Source: Lachnospiraceae bacterium
Lineage (GTDB): Bacteria; Bacillota; Clostridia; Lachnospirales; Lachnospiraceae
DNA length: 44,552 nt
Direction of reading: 5' to 3'
Assembly: GCA_004556655.1 (NCBI GenBank)
Contig: SFGF01000055.1
Span: forward strand, 1-44,552
The notes beneath the pieces were generated by a model. That model was not told the origin of the DNA and did not search any database. It saw only the letters and a program-made list of their open reading frames with translations. The position numbers and the translations under genes are program-made. Shown in pieces: positions 16,538 to 24,569 of this stretch; within the stretch, counting starts at the first letter, position 1; every line of letters starts with the position of its first letter.

Positions 16538-16717
16538 TCATTTCAGGAAAAGTGATTCTACGAATTGCCGCATTTCATCGTGAGACTGGACACTTCGGGC
16601 TTTATCGATGATAGTATCCTGCTCTGCTTTTGATAAGCTGGAAAAATGATTCAGCACATCAGAATGCTGTGCAAGTTCCATGGTAAATCCAATGGGGAGC
16701 TCTTCGTTTTTAATCAT
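16538..16717 (-). CDS. Small conserved hypothetical protein, 59 aa
   Basis: Begins MIKNEELPIGFTMELAQHSD and continues with SSLSKAEQDTIIDKARSVQS, then MRQFVESL. It is a helical, soluble small protein of a type I recall in many Clostridia, function unknown. GGAGGAG 6 bases upstream of ATG 16717 (minus strand) selects this start over a longer in-frame reading from 16945. The start overlaps the stop of the upstream small gene (ATGATTAA), so the two are translationally coupled. Confidence 0.7.
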   Translation of the reverse strand: MIKNEELPIGFTMELAQHSDVLNHFSSLSKAEQDTIIDKARSVQSHDEMRQFVESLFLK

Positions 16718-16862
16718 TTCCGTCTCCTCCGGGTCCGTCTTTTCTTGGTCGGGTTGATTCCGGTAATGGTTCTGCGATTTGTGAGGGGTGAGGAAGATCA
16801 ATTTCCGGAATATTGTCATCGTCATAAGTATTTTCAATGGGATTTGTATTTTTATTTGACAT
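16710..16862 (-). CDS. Small hypothetical protein, 50 aa, proline/acid rich
   Basis: MSNKNTNPIENTYDDDNIPE... to PRKDGPGGDGND; a 50-residue, probably disordered peptide rich in Asp, Pro and Gly. AAAGGA lies 12 bases before ATG 16862 (minus strand). Its stop overlaps the start of the 59-residue gene. Not recognised. The coupling suggests that the two products act together. Confidence 0.5.
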   Translation of the reverse strand: MSNKNTNPIENTYDDDNIPEIDLPHPSQIAEPLPESTRPRKDGPGGDGND

Positions 16863-17032
16863 TTTACACACCATCCTTTCAGATACAGTATGTGCAAGGA
16901 TGGAAAAGATATACATAAAGGAACCAAATCGATTTTCATTATCATATTAAAGATTTCATACGAAATTCATATAATATTATGAAAAATATTTTGTGCAGCC
17001 GTAATGAAAATTGAGGTTGAGCGGGGGGTATT

Positions 17033-17326
17033 ATGGAACAAATCATGAATTATGTGAAGCCGGAATTGTTGGTATTGGCGATTGTATTGTATTTGGTGGG
17101 AAATGCTTTGAAAAAGTCGGAAATGGTGAAAGACAAATATATTCCGATTATACTGGGAGGAATGGGTATCATTTTGTCTGGAATCTGGGTGGTGTCAACC
17201 AGTTCGCTGAATTCACTTCAGGAAATATCCATGGCAGTATTTACAGCTTTTGTACAGGGAATTCTCGTTGCAGGATTGAGCATATATATCGATCAGCTTG
17301 GTAAACAGCTGAATAAAAAGGAATGA
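17033..17326 (+). CDS. Phage-type holin family protein
   Basis: 97-residue protein with three hydrophobic segments (about residues 10-24, 38-55, 66-86) and a charged KKSEMVKDKYIPI link, ending KQLNKKE. This matches small phage holins common in Clostridia. Holins permeabilise the membrane to release a lysin, but no lysin or other phage gene is nearby, so this may be a domesticated holin-like pore or phage leftover. A G-rich site (GGGGGGT) is just before the ATG. It overlaps the end of the convergent DUF6512 gene by 34 bases. Confidence 0.8.
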   Translation: MEQIMNYVKPELLVLAIVLYLVGNALKKSEMVKDKYIPIILGGMGIILSGIWVVSTSSLNSLQEISMAVFTAFVQGILVAGLSIYIDQLGKQLNKKE

Positions 17327-17793
17327 TGATAGGAGCGAAGGAAAAAAAGAATCATAAACATACCTGTCAAAATCCACAATAAGCAGGTGTATTTTTTCAT
17401 TTTGCAGGATATTGTCAGCCTATAGACAGCAATAAACCCAATGATAACACTGACAATGAAGGTTGCAATATCCAAAAACAAAAGATGATCTCCCAACAAT
17501 CCGGTATAGATGTAAAAGATAACTGGTATCAACAGTGTTCCGAGCAGAATACCTGATAGAAGTGAGGAACTGATACAAGGATATATATTTTTAAGTTTTG
17601 GAAGTGAGATAACAGAATATAAAAGCATAGGAAAAAACACCAGTTTCATATGTTCCCATACAGATTCATTGACTGGAGAGAATAAACCGATGATATAATT
17701 ATAATTTGACCATTCATAGAAAAAATGTGATAGAGATCCCAGTACAAAGACAAAAACTGTTCCTGCAATTGTATAATATTTTAATTGTTTCAT
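17293..17793 (-). CDS. DUF6512 family membrane protein
   Basis: 166-residue protein with five or six hydrophobic segments. The block HFFYEWSNYN...SPVNESVWEHMKLVFFPMLLYS near residues 22-62 is the recognisable family signature. Function unknown. A GTG at 17802 is in frame, but AGAGGTG (about 17800-17806, minus strand) covers it and is correctly spaced for ATG 17793. The 3' end overlaps the convergent holin gene by 34 bases, so the two transcripts are antisense at their ends. Confidence 0.75.
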   Translation of the reverse strand: MKQLKYYTIAGTVFVFVLGSLSHFFYEWSNYNYIIGLFSPVNESVWEHMKLVFFPMLLYSVISLPKLKNIYPCISSSLLSGILLGTLLIPVIFYIYTGLLGDHLLFLDIATFIVSVIIGFIAVYRLTISCKMKKYTCLLWILTGMFMILFFLRSYHHSFLFSCLPS

Positions 17794-18021
17794 GCCAGTC
17801 ACCTCTACAACAGTATATCTCAGAGGATATTGATTTATACGAACTGAGAATATTTATAATAAAAAGTTCTGCTTAAGTTTTATAATTGTAATAATTTTTG
17901 CTGTATACGTTTCAGCATTTTTATAGTATACTGTTGAAGTATTATGAATGAAAAAGACGATCGATCTGGCATGGAAAATTTTGTGCTGCATCATTGACTT
18001 ATGAAAAAGGAGGAATCGTAC

Positions 18022-19860
18022 ATGTGTGGAATCGTTGGATATAATGGAATATTGCAGGCAGCGCCTATCCTTTTGAAAGGACTGCAGAAGCTGGAATATA
18101 GAGGTTATGATTCGGCAGGGATTGCTGTTCGAAATGAAGAAACCGGAAAAATAGAAGTAGTGAAGGAAAAAGGCCGTCTGAAGACGTTGATTGAAAAGAC
18201 AGATTCAGGTTCTGCTGTACCGGGAAACTGCGGGATTGGTCATACTCGTTGGGCTACCCATGGGGAACCGTCAGTACAGAATGCACATCCTCATTGTACG
18301 GATGACAAATCGGTAGTACTTGTACACAATGGAATTATCGAAAACTATCAGGAACTGAAAGAAAAACTTCAGAAGTCCGGATATACTTTTTATTCCCAGA
18401 CGGATACGGAAGTAGCTACAAAACTGATTGATTATTATTATAAAAAGACAGAAACTCCGCTGGAGGCTATCTCACGGGCAATGTTAAGAATTCGTGGTTC
18501 GTATGCTTTTGGTATTATGTTCCATGATTATCCGGGAAAATTGTTTGCTGCCCGCAAGGACAGTCCTTTAATTATCGGAAAAAATGATACAGGATGTCTG
18601 ATTGCTTCTGATGTTCCGGCAATTCTGGACAGTACAAGAAATGTATATTATATCGGCAATCACGAGATTGCCGAAATAACCGGAACGGAGATCCGTTTTT
18701 ACAATATTGATCTGGAAGAGATCGAAAAAGAAATGGTTGAAATCAAATGGGGTGCAGAAGCTGCTGAAAAAGGCGGTTATGAGCATTTTATGCTGAAAGA
18801 GATCCATGAACAGCCAAAAGCAGTGCAGGATACCATTGGCGCATATGTAAAAGATGACAGGATTTCTTTTCGTGAAGCCGGACTTGATGACGAGACCCTT
18901 AAAAATCTGGAACGAATCTATATTGTTGCCTGTGGTTCCGCATATCATGTGGGAATGGCAGGAAAATATGTAATCGAGGAGCTGGCCGGTATTCCGGTGG
19001 AAGTTGATCTGGCATCAGAGTTTCGATACAGAAATCCGCTGTTTGCAAAAAATTCCATGGTTATCGTGGTATCCCAGTCCGGTGAAACTGCAGACAGTCT
19101 TGCGGCTTTGAGACTTTCTAAAGAAAGAGGAATTCCTGTGCTTGGAATCGTCAATGTGGTGGGATCCAGTATTGCAAGAGAAAGTGACTATATTTTATAT
19201 ACGTATGCAGGACCGGAAATTTCCGTTGCAACTACGAAAGCGTACAGTACGCAGTTGATTGCCGTATATCTTCTGGCCATTCAGTGTGCTGTGGTTCGTG
19301 GGGAGATTGGGGAAGAACGCAGTATGGAACTGGTGAAAGAACTGCATACTCTACCTGATAAGATTCAGAGGGTTCTGGATGATAAAGAACGAATCCAGTG
19401 GTTTGCAAGTAAATATGCCAATGCGAAAGATATTTTCTTTATAGGTCGTGGTATTGATTATGCGATCAGCCTTGAGGGTAGTTTGAAAATGAAAGAAATC
19501 AGTTATATTCATTCCGAAGCGTATGCTGCGGGTGAACTGAAACATGGAACAATCAGTCTGATCGAAGACGGTATTCTTGTGGTGGGTGTAGTGACTCAAA
19601 AAGAACTGTTTGAAAAAACGATCAGCAATATGGTCGAGGTAAAAAGCCGCGGTGCATATCTGATGGGACTGACTTGTTATGGTAACTATAGTATAGAGGA
19701 TACGGCAGATTTTTCTGTATACGTGCCCAAGACTGAAAAGTATTTTACCACAAGTCTGGCAATTATACCGCTGCAGCTGATGGGATATTACGTCAGTGTG
19801 GCAAAAGGTCTGGACGTGGATAAGCCGAGAAATCTGGCGAAATCTGTGACAGTGGAGTAG
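18022..19860 (+). CDS. glmS: Glutamine--fructose-6-phosphate aminotransferase (isomerizing)
   Basis: Makes glucosamine-6-phosphate from fructose-6-phosphate and glutamine, the first step toward peptidoglycan amino sugars. 612 residues. The N-terminal glutaminase domain starts at MCGIVGYNG, with Cys2 as the nucleophile after Met removal, and includes GIGHTRWATHGEPS. Two SIS domains follow (ACGSAYHVGMAGKY, SQSGETADSLAAL, EISVATTKAYSTQ, SLKMKEISYIHSEAYAAGELKHG), and the C-terminus ends with the typical DKPRNLAKSVTVE. ATG 18022 was chosen because Cys must be residue 2 and AAGGAGG lies 8 bases upstream; the ATG at 18001 precedes that site. The upstream region shows no glmS ribozyme core. The MATE gene follows after 11 bases. 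Confidence 0.97.
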   Translation: MCGIVGYNGILQAAPILLKGLQKLEYRGYDSAGIAVRNEETGKIEVVKEKGRLKTLIEKTDSGSAVPGNCGIGHTRWATHGEPSVQNAHPHCTDDKSVVLVHNGIIENYQELKEKLQKSGYTFYSQTDTEVATKLIDYYYKKTETPLEAISRAMLRIRGSYAFGIMFHDYPGKLFAARKDSPLIIGKNDTGCLIASDVPAILDSTRNVYYIGNHEIAEITGTEIRFYNIDLEEIEKEMVEIKWGAEAAEKGGYEHFMLKEIHEQPKAVQDTIGAYVKDDRISFREAGLDDETLKNLERIYIVACGSAYHVGMAGKYVIEELAGIPVEVDLASEFRYRNPLFAKNSMVIVVSQSGETADSLAALRLSKERGIPVLGIVNVVGSSIARESDYILYTYAGPEISVATTKAYSTQLIAVYLLAIQCAVVRGEIGEERSMELVKELHTLPDKIQRVLDDKERIQWFASKYANAKDIFFIGRGIDYAISLEGSLKMKEISYIHSEAYAAGELKHGTISLIEDGILVVGVVTQKELFEKTISNMVEVKSRGAYLMGLTCYGNYSIEDTADFSVYVPKTEKYFTTSLAIIPLQLMGYYVSVAKGLDVDKPRNLAKSVTVE

Positions 19861-19871
19861 GAGAAATTCCC

Positions 19872-21269
19872 ATGTGGGAGAACGTAAGAAAAAAATTTAT
19901 TGGAGATAAAGCATTTTATAAAATGGTACTTGCGATTGCAGTACCGATTATGATTCAGAATGGAATTACCAATTTTGTGAGCCTTCTGGATAATATTATG
20001 GTTGGTCAGATCGGAACGGAGCAGATGTCCGGGGTTGCGATCGTCAATCAGCTACTTTTTGTATATAATCTGTGTATTTTTGGCGGTCTGTCCGGTGCAG
20101 GTATTTTTACCGCTCAGTATTTCGGACAGAAAGATGATGAAGGAATACGCCATACTTTTCGCTTCAAAATATGGATGGCTGTGATTCTTACAGCATTGGC
20201 AATCTTTGTATTTCTTGCAGGAGGTAACCAGCTGATCCGGGCATATCTGAGCGGAAGCAGTGACGGGGGAGATCTGGCTGCAGCGCTGAGATACGGAAAA
20301 GTATATATGTGGGTGATGCTGATTGGGCTTCCTGCGTTTATGATGGTACAGGTATATGCAAGTACACTGAGAGAGTGCGGAGAAACGCTGGTTCCCATGA
20401 AGGCTGGAGTGATTGCTGTATGTGTGAACCTGATATTTAATTATGTGTTGATTTATGGTAAGTTTGGTCTGCCGGCTCTTGGTGTGGTAGGTGCGGGTAT
20501 TGCAACTGTAATTTCCAGATATGTGGAGATGGCGATCGTTCTGATCTGGACCCATACGCATAAGGAAAAGAATACGTATATGACAGGGCTGTACAGTACC
20601 CTGAAAGTCCCCACTTATCTGGTTAAAAAATTTATTATCAAAGGTTCTCCGCTTCTTGTGAATGAGACCTTATGGGCTGCAGGGATGGCGGTTTTAACAC
20701 AGTGTTACTCTGTGCGGGGACTTAGTGTGGTAGCTGCACTGAATATTGCCAATACGATTTCAAATCTGTTCAATGTAGTATTTATTGCGCTGGGCGATTC
20801 TGTGGCTATTGTGGTGGGACAACATCTTGGTGCCGGTAGGATGAAAGAAGCGAGAGATACAGATAATAAGATGATTGCCTTTTCTGTGATGTGCTGCACG
20901 GGAGTTGCTTTGGTTATGTTTTCCATTGCACACCAGTTCCCGAAACTGTACAATACGACAGCGGAGACCAGAATGATTGCCGGATGGCTGATCATGGCAC
21001 AGGCCATATTTATGCCACAGAATGCATTTTTGCATGCTTCGTACTTTACCCTGCGATCCGGTGGAAAGACAATCATCACATTTCTGTTTGACAGCGTGTT
21101 TGTCTGGTGTGTCAGTGTACCGATCGCTTATGTGTTCAGCAGATATACAGCTCTCTCTGTAGTGGTGATTTTTGCATTTGTACAGATGGGAGACTGGATT
21201 AAATGTGTGATCGGATTTATTTTGGTAAAAAAGGGAGTGTGGCTTCAAAATATAGTAGCGAAAGAATAA
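19872..21269 (+). CDS. MATE family efflux transporter
   Basis: 465-residue membrane protein with about twelve hydrophobic segments in two repeats. MATE features are visible: AVPIMIQNGITNFVSLLDNIMVGQIGTEQMSG at the N-terminus and GDSVAIVVGQHLGAG at the start of the second half. It exports drugs or metabolites, driven by Na+ or H+; the substrate is unknown. The TAGGAG site overlaps the glmS stop, so it is translated from the glmS message. No functional link to GlmS is evident. Confidence 0.93.
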   Translation: MWENVRKKFIGDKAFYKMVLAIAVPIMIQNGITNFVSLLDNIMVGQIGTEQMSGVAIVNQLLFVYNLCIFGGLSGAGIFTAQYFGQKDDEGIRHTFRFKIWMAVILTALAIFVFLAGGNQLIRAYLSGSSDGGDLAAALRYGKVYMWVMLIGLPAFMMVQVYASTLRECGETLVPMKAGVIAVCVNLIFNYVLIYGKFGLPALGVVGAGIATVISRYVEMAIVLIWTHTHKEKNTYMTGLYSTLKVPTYLVKKFIIKGSPLLVNETLWAAGMAVLTQCYSVRGLSVVAALNIANTISNLFNVVFIALGDSVAIVVGQHLGAGRMKEARDTDNKMIAFSVMCCTGVALVMFSIAHQFPKLYNTTAETRMIAGWLIMAQAIFMPQNAFLHASYFTLRSGGKTIITFLFDSVFVWCVSVPIAYVFSRYTALSVVVIFAFVQMGDWIKCVIGFILVKKGVWLQNIVAKE

Positions 21270-21293
21270 GGTTACGGAGATGTTAATTTGTGC

Positions 21294-21322
21294 TTGCATT
21301 TGTGATTATGGTGTAGTATAAT
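21294..21322 (+). promoter_or_regulatory. Promoter of rplS
   Basis: TTGCAT (21294-21299), 17-base spacer, TATAAT (21317-21322). A leader of about 70 bases follows. It contains AGAG...CTCT pairing, but I cannot identify a known ribosomal-protein leader in it. Confidence 0.7.
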
Positions 21323-21401
21323 GATTCACGGTGTTAATAAAGAGATGGTCCTCTGTTACCAAAGTGTATTAAGAACATCCGAAGAATAAAGGAGAAAAAA
21401 G

Positions 21402-21749
21402 ATGAACGAAATTATTAAAAACATCGAAGCTGCTCAGCTGAAAGCAGAAGTACCGGCATTTCGTGTTGGTGATACCGTAAGAGTTTATGGTAAGATCAAA
21501 GAAGGAAACCGTGAAAGAATTCAGGTTTTCGAAGGTGTTGTATTGAAGAAACAGGGCGGAAGCTGCCGTGAGACTTTCACAGTAAGAAAGAACTCCAACG
21601 GTATCGGCGTTGAAAAAACATGGCCGCTGCATTCTCCAAACGTTGAAAAAGTAGAAGTTATCAGACATGGTAAAGTAAGACGTGCAAAACTGAACTACCT
21701 GAGAGATCGCGTTGGTAAAGCTGCCAAAGTTAAAGAGCTGGTAAAATAA
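21402..21749 (+). CDS. rplS: 50S ribosomal protein L19
   Basis: 115-residue L19, at the 30S-50S interface of the ribosome. FRVGDTVRVYGKIKEGNRERIQVFEGVVLKKQGG and SNGIGVEKTWPLHSPNVEKVEVIRHGKVRRAKLNYLRD are diagnostic. AAAGGAG is 8 bases before the start. It has its own promoter and terminator and is followed by lepB and rbgA, the usual Firmicutes order. Confidence 0.98.
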   Translation: MNEIIKNIEAAQLKAEVPAFRVGDTVRVYGKIKEGNRERIQVFEGVVLKKQGGSCRETFTVRKNSNGIGVEKTWPLHSPNVEKVEVIRHGKVRRAKLNYLRDRVGKAAKVKELVK

Positions 21750-21776
21750 TAAGCAAATATTGATATGCAGGGGGAG

Positions 21777-21812
21777 CAGGGGCAAATACGACAGGTACTT
21801 GCCCCTGTTTTC
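21777..21812 (+). terminator. Terminator after rplS
   Basis: CAGGGGCAA (21777-21785) pairs with TTGCCCCTG (21799-21807), then TTTTC. Confidence 0.75.
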
Positions 21813-21863
21813 TGCTATGAACAATGACGGAATGCGGTAACATCAAATTTGAGGAAAAGGATC

Positions 21864-22436
21864 ATGGGAATTTTTAAAGCAAGATATGTAAGGGATTATA
21901 TTGCGGCTACAAAATTCAAAACCATCCTTTTATGGATTGTGGAAATCATTGCGGTAGTTGTCATGGGAATTCTGCTGGCTGTTGGTTTTGGGAAGACTAC
22001 AGTGATGCAGGAGGGATCTATGGATCCGACGCTTGCGGCAGGAGATACCTTGTTGATGGACAGAGCAGTGTACAAGATCAGTACGCCGAAGAGGGGAGAT
22101 ATTATCGCTTTCAAGCTGAATAATGAAAAGAATGCAAGTTTGCATATCAAAAGAATCGTTGGGCTTCCGGGCGAGACGATTCAGATTAAAGACGGACATA
22201 TCCTGATAGATGGGGAGATTTATCAGGAAGAATATGATTTTCCGAATATTGAGAATCCGGGTCTGGCGGAAAATGGAATTACCCTGAAGAGCGGGGAATA
22301 CTTTGTTCTTGGAGATAACAGGAATAACAGTGAAGATAGCCGTTTTGTGGATATGGGAAATATAAAAAAGAAAAATATCGTCGGAAAATTATGGTTCGTT
22401 ATTTCCCCAAAAGAGAGATTTGGGAGAATAAAATAA
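21864..22436 (+). CDS. lepB: Signal peptidase I
   Basis: 190-residue membrane-anchored serine protease that removes signal peptides outside the cytoplasmic membrane. One transmembrane segment (about residues 20-42, ILLWIVEIIAVVVMGILLAV), then GSMDPTL with the catalytic Ser, HIKRIVGLPGE with the catalytic Lys, and the C-terminal GDNRNNSEDSR box. An upstream TTG is in frame but would cover the AGGAAAAGGA region, so ATG 21864 was chosen. The next gene, rbgA, starts 13 bases downstream. Confidence 0.95.
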   Translation: MGIFKARYVRDYIAATKFKTILLWIVEIIAVVVMGILLAVGFGKTTVMQEGSMDPTLAAGDTLLMDRAVYKISTPKRGDIIAFKLNNEKNASLHIKRIVGLPGETIQIKDGHILIDGEIYQEEYDFPNIENPGLAENGITLKSGEYFVLGDNRNNSEDSRFVDMGNIKKKNIVGKLWFVISPKERFGRIK

Positions 22437-22449
22437 TTGAGGTGAATAC

Positions 22450-23322
22450 ATGATATTGCAGTGGTATCCAGGTCATATGACCAAGGCCAAAAGGCAGATG
22501 CAGGAAGATCTGAAGCTGATTGATCTGATTATCGAGCTTGTAGATGCCCGTATACCGCTCAGCAGCCGAAATCCGGACATTGATGAGCTGGGAAAAAACA
22601 AGTCTCGTCTGATTCTTTTGAACAAATCGGATCTGGCAGATGAGAAATATAATGAACAATGGACAGAGTATTTTCAGAAAAAAGGTTTTTTTGTTCTCAA
22701 GGTAAATTCAAGAACCGGTGCAGGACTGAAAGCAATACAGGGTGTGATACAGGAAGCCTGTAAGGATAAAATAGAGAGAGACAGACGCAGAGGAATCAAG
22801 AACCGTCCCATAAGAGCTATGGTGGTGGGAATTCCCAATGTGGGAAAGTCAACCTTTATCAATTCTTATGCAGGAAAAGCGTGCACAAAAACCGGCAATA
22901 AACCGGGAGTTACTAAGGGAAAACAGTGGATAAGGCTGAACAAGAATCTGGAGCTTTTAGATACACCGGGCATCTTGTGGCCGAAGTTTGAAGATCAGGA
23001 AGTCGGAAAGCGACTTGCCTATATCGGTTCGATCAAAGATGAAATATTGAATCTGGAAGAATTATCGTTGGAGCTTTTGGATTATATCAGGAACAATTAT
23101 CCTGGTATATTGAATCAACGTTACGGTATTTCAGAAGATGGAACACCATTGTCATTATTGGAAGAAATTGCTGAGAAACGGAAATGTCTGAACCGCGGTC
23201 AGGAACTGGATTATGCGAAAGCAGCCGGGATTTTGATGGAAGAGTTTCGAAGTGGAAAACTTGGAAGAATCACGTTAGAATATCCACCGGTATCAAAAGA
23301 AAAAAATGAAGACAATCAGTGA
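22450..23322 (+). CDS. rbgA: Ribosome biogenesis GTPase A (YlqF)
   Basis: 290-residue circularly permuted GTPase needed for late 50S assembly. The motif order is G4 first (NKSD, residues 58-61), then G1 (GIPNVGKST) and G3 (DTPG). The N-terminal QWYPGHMTKAKRQM is the RbgA signature, and the C-terminal helical domain is present. GAGGTGA precedes the ATG. It overlaps rnhB by 17 bases, so the two are coupled. Confidence 0.96.
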   Translation: MILQWYPGHMTKAKRQMQEDLKLIDLIIELVDARIPLSSRNPDIDELGKNKSRLILLNKSDLADEKYNEQWTEYFQKKGFFVLKVNSRTGAGLKAIQGVIQEACKDKIERDRRRGIKNRPIRAMVVGIPNVGKSTFINSYAGKACTKTGNKPGVTKGKQWIRLNKNLELLDTPGILWPKFEDQEVGKRLAYIGSIKDEILNLEELSLELLDYIRNNYPGILNQRYGISEDGTPLSLLEEIAEKRKCLNRGQELDYAKAAGILMEEFRSGKLGRITLEYPPVSKEKNEDNQ

Positions 23323-24064
23323 AATAAAAAAAGAGCTGGAGCGGACGGATGGGGATGCACGAGAAGTACTTCTGATGGAGTATGGGAAGGATTCCCGCAG
23401 CGGTGTGATCGCTCTGGTTCAAAAGTATGAGAAAGAAAAAGAAAAATTAAAACAGGAAAAATCCCGGATTGAGCAGCTGAAAATATATGAGAAAAAATAT
23501 GATCATCTGGGATATGTCTGTGGTATTGATGAAGCTGGTCGGGGGCCGCTGGCGGGCCCGGTGGTTGCCGGGGCTGTGATCCTACCGAAAGATTCTCAGA
23601 TTTTATGGCTGAATGATTCAAAAAAGCTTTCAGCAAAGAAGAGAGAAGAACTTTATGATGTGATTATGCGTGAGGCAGTGGCTGTTGGTGTCGGTTATGC
23701 AAGTCCGGCAAGGATTGATGAAATCAATATTCTGCAGGCGACCTATGAAGCTATGCGGGAAGCGATAGCAAGGCTGCCAGTTCGTCCGCAGATTCTTTTA
23801 AATGATGCGGTTACGATTCCGGAAATAGAGATTCCGCAGGTACCGATTATTAAGGGAGATGCAAAGAGTGTTTCAATCGCAGCAGCAAGTATTATTGCCA
23901 AAGTCACCAGGGACAGAATTATGACAGAATATGACAAAATTATGCCGGAATATGGATTTGCTGCCCATAAAGGATATGGTGCACAGGCTCATATAGAGGC
24001 ATTGAAAAAGTATGGACCATCTCCCATACACAGAAAAACTTTTATTACACACTTTTGTAACTGA
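23306..24064 (+). CDS. rnhB: Ribonuclease HII
   Basis: 252-residue enzyme that cleaves RNA-DNA hybrids and excises single ribonucleotides. An N-terminal K/E-rich helical extension (residues 1-65) precedes the catalytic domain. YVCGIDEAGRGPLAGPVVAGAV supplies the first Asp/Glu pair, LNDSKKLSAKKRE the substrate strip, and GDAKSVSIAAASIIAKVTRD the Lys/Ser GDxxS region with Asp. The start lies within the end of rbgA without a clear ribosome binding site, consistent with coupling. Confidence 0.95.
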   Translation: MKTISEIKKELERTDGDAREVLLMEYGKDSRSGVIALVQKYEKEKEKLKQEKSRIEQLKIYEKKYDHLGYVCGIDEAGRGPLAGPVVAGAVILPKDSQILWLNDSKKLSAKKREELYDVIMREAVAVGVGYASPARIDEINILQATYEAMREAIARLPVRPQILLNDAVTIPEIEIPQVPIIKGDAKSVSIAAASIIAKVTRDRIMTEYDKIMPEYGFAAHKGYGAQAHIEALKKYGPSPIHRKTFITHFCN

Positions 24065-24065
24065 G

Positions 24066-24122
24066 CAGGACAGGAGTCCTGATTCATAAGTAATCCGGGG
24101 CAGTAGACTCCGGATTTGCTTT
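24066..24122 (+). terminator. Tandem hairpins after rnhB, probable terminator
   Basis: CAGGAC/GTCCTG (24066-24071 with 24076-24081, loop AGGA), then AATCCGG/CCGGATT (24092-24098 with 24110-24116) followed by a short T-rich stretch. The weak T tail suggests partial termination. Confidence 0.5.
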
Positions 24123-24180
24123 ATCTTGAATCAAAGAAAACTTTTGGGAGTATGGTTTTGCTCCCGAATAAAGGATCAGT

Positions 24181-24537
24181 ATGTCAAATAAAAGAAGCAT
24201 AGGACAAATACAGGAGCAGAGAGCTGCTGAATATTTGGAAAAATCAGGATATGAAATTATAAAGAGAAATTATCGATGCCGCGCGGGTGAAATCGATATT
24301 ATTGCATATCACCAGGGGTATCTTGTTTTTATAGAGGTAAAATACAGAAAAGATGACAGAAGCGGAAGTCCTGAGGAAGCGGTAAATGTAAAGAAACAGA
24401 GGCAGATTTCAAAAGTGTCTGCATGGTATCTGGCTGAACAGGGGATGAATCTGGATACACCCTGCCGTTTTGATGTTGTAGCTGTAACCCCGGATCAGAT
24501 TCGGATTTATGAAAACGCTTTTCCTTTTCGAAGGTAG
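24181..24537 (+). CDS. YraN family protein (UPF0102, endonuclease-like)
   Basis: 118-residue protein with the restriction-endonuclease-like fold core GEIDIIAYHQGYLVFIEVKYRKDDRSG, giving the E-D-ExK residues of PD-(D/E)XK nucleases. The N-terminal EQRAAEYLEKSGYEIIKRNYRCRAGEIDII is diagnostic. Biological role unknown; it is commonly found with rnhB, as here. AAAGGATC is 3 bases before the ATG. Confidence 0.93.
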   Translation: MSNKRSIGQIQEQRAAEYLEKSGYEIIKRNYRCRAGEIDIIAYHQGYLVFIEVKYRKDDRSGSPEEAVNVKKQRQISKVSAWYLAEQGMNLDTPCRFDVVAVTPDQIRIYENAFPFRR

Positions 24538-24569
24538 GAGCAGAATCATGAGATTGAGAGGAAAGTAAG

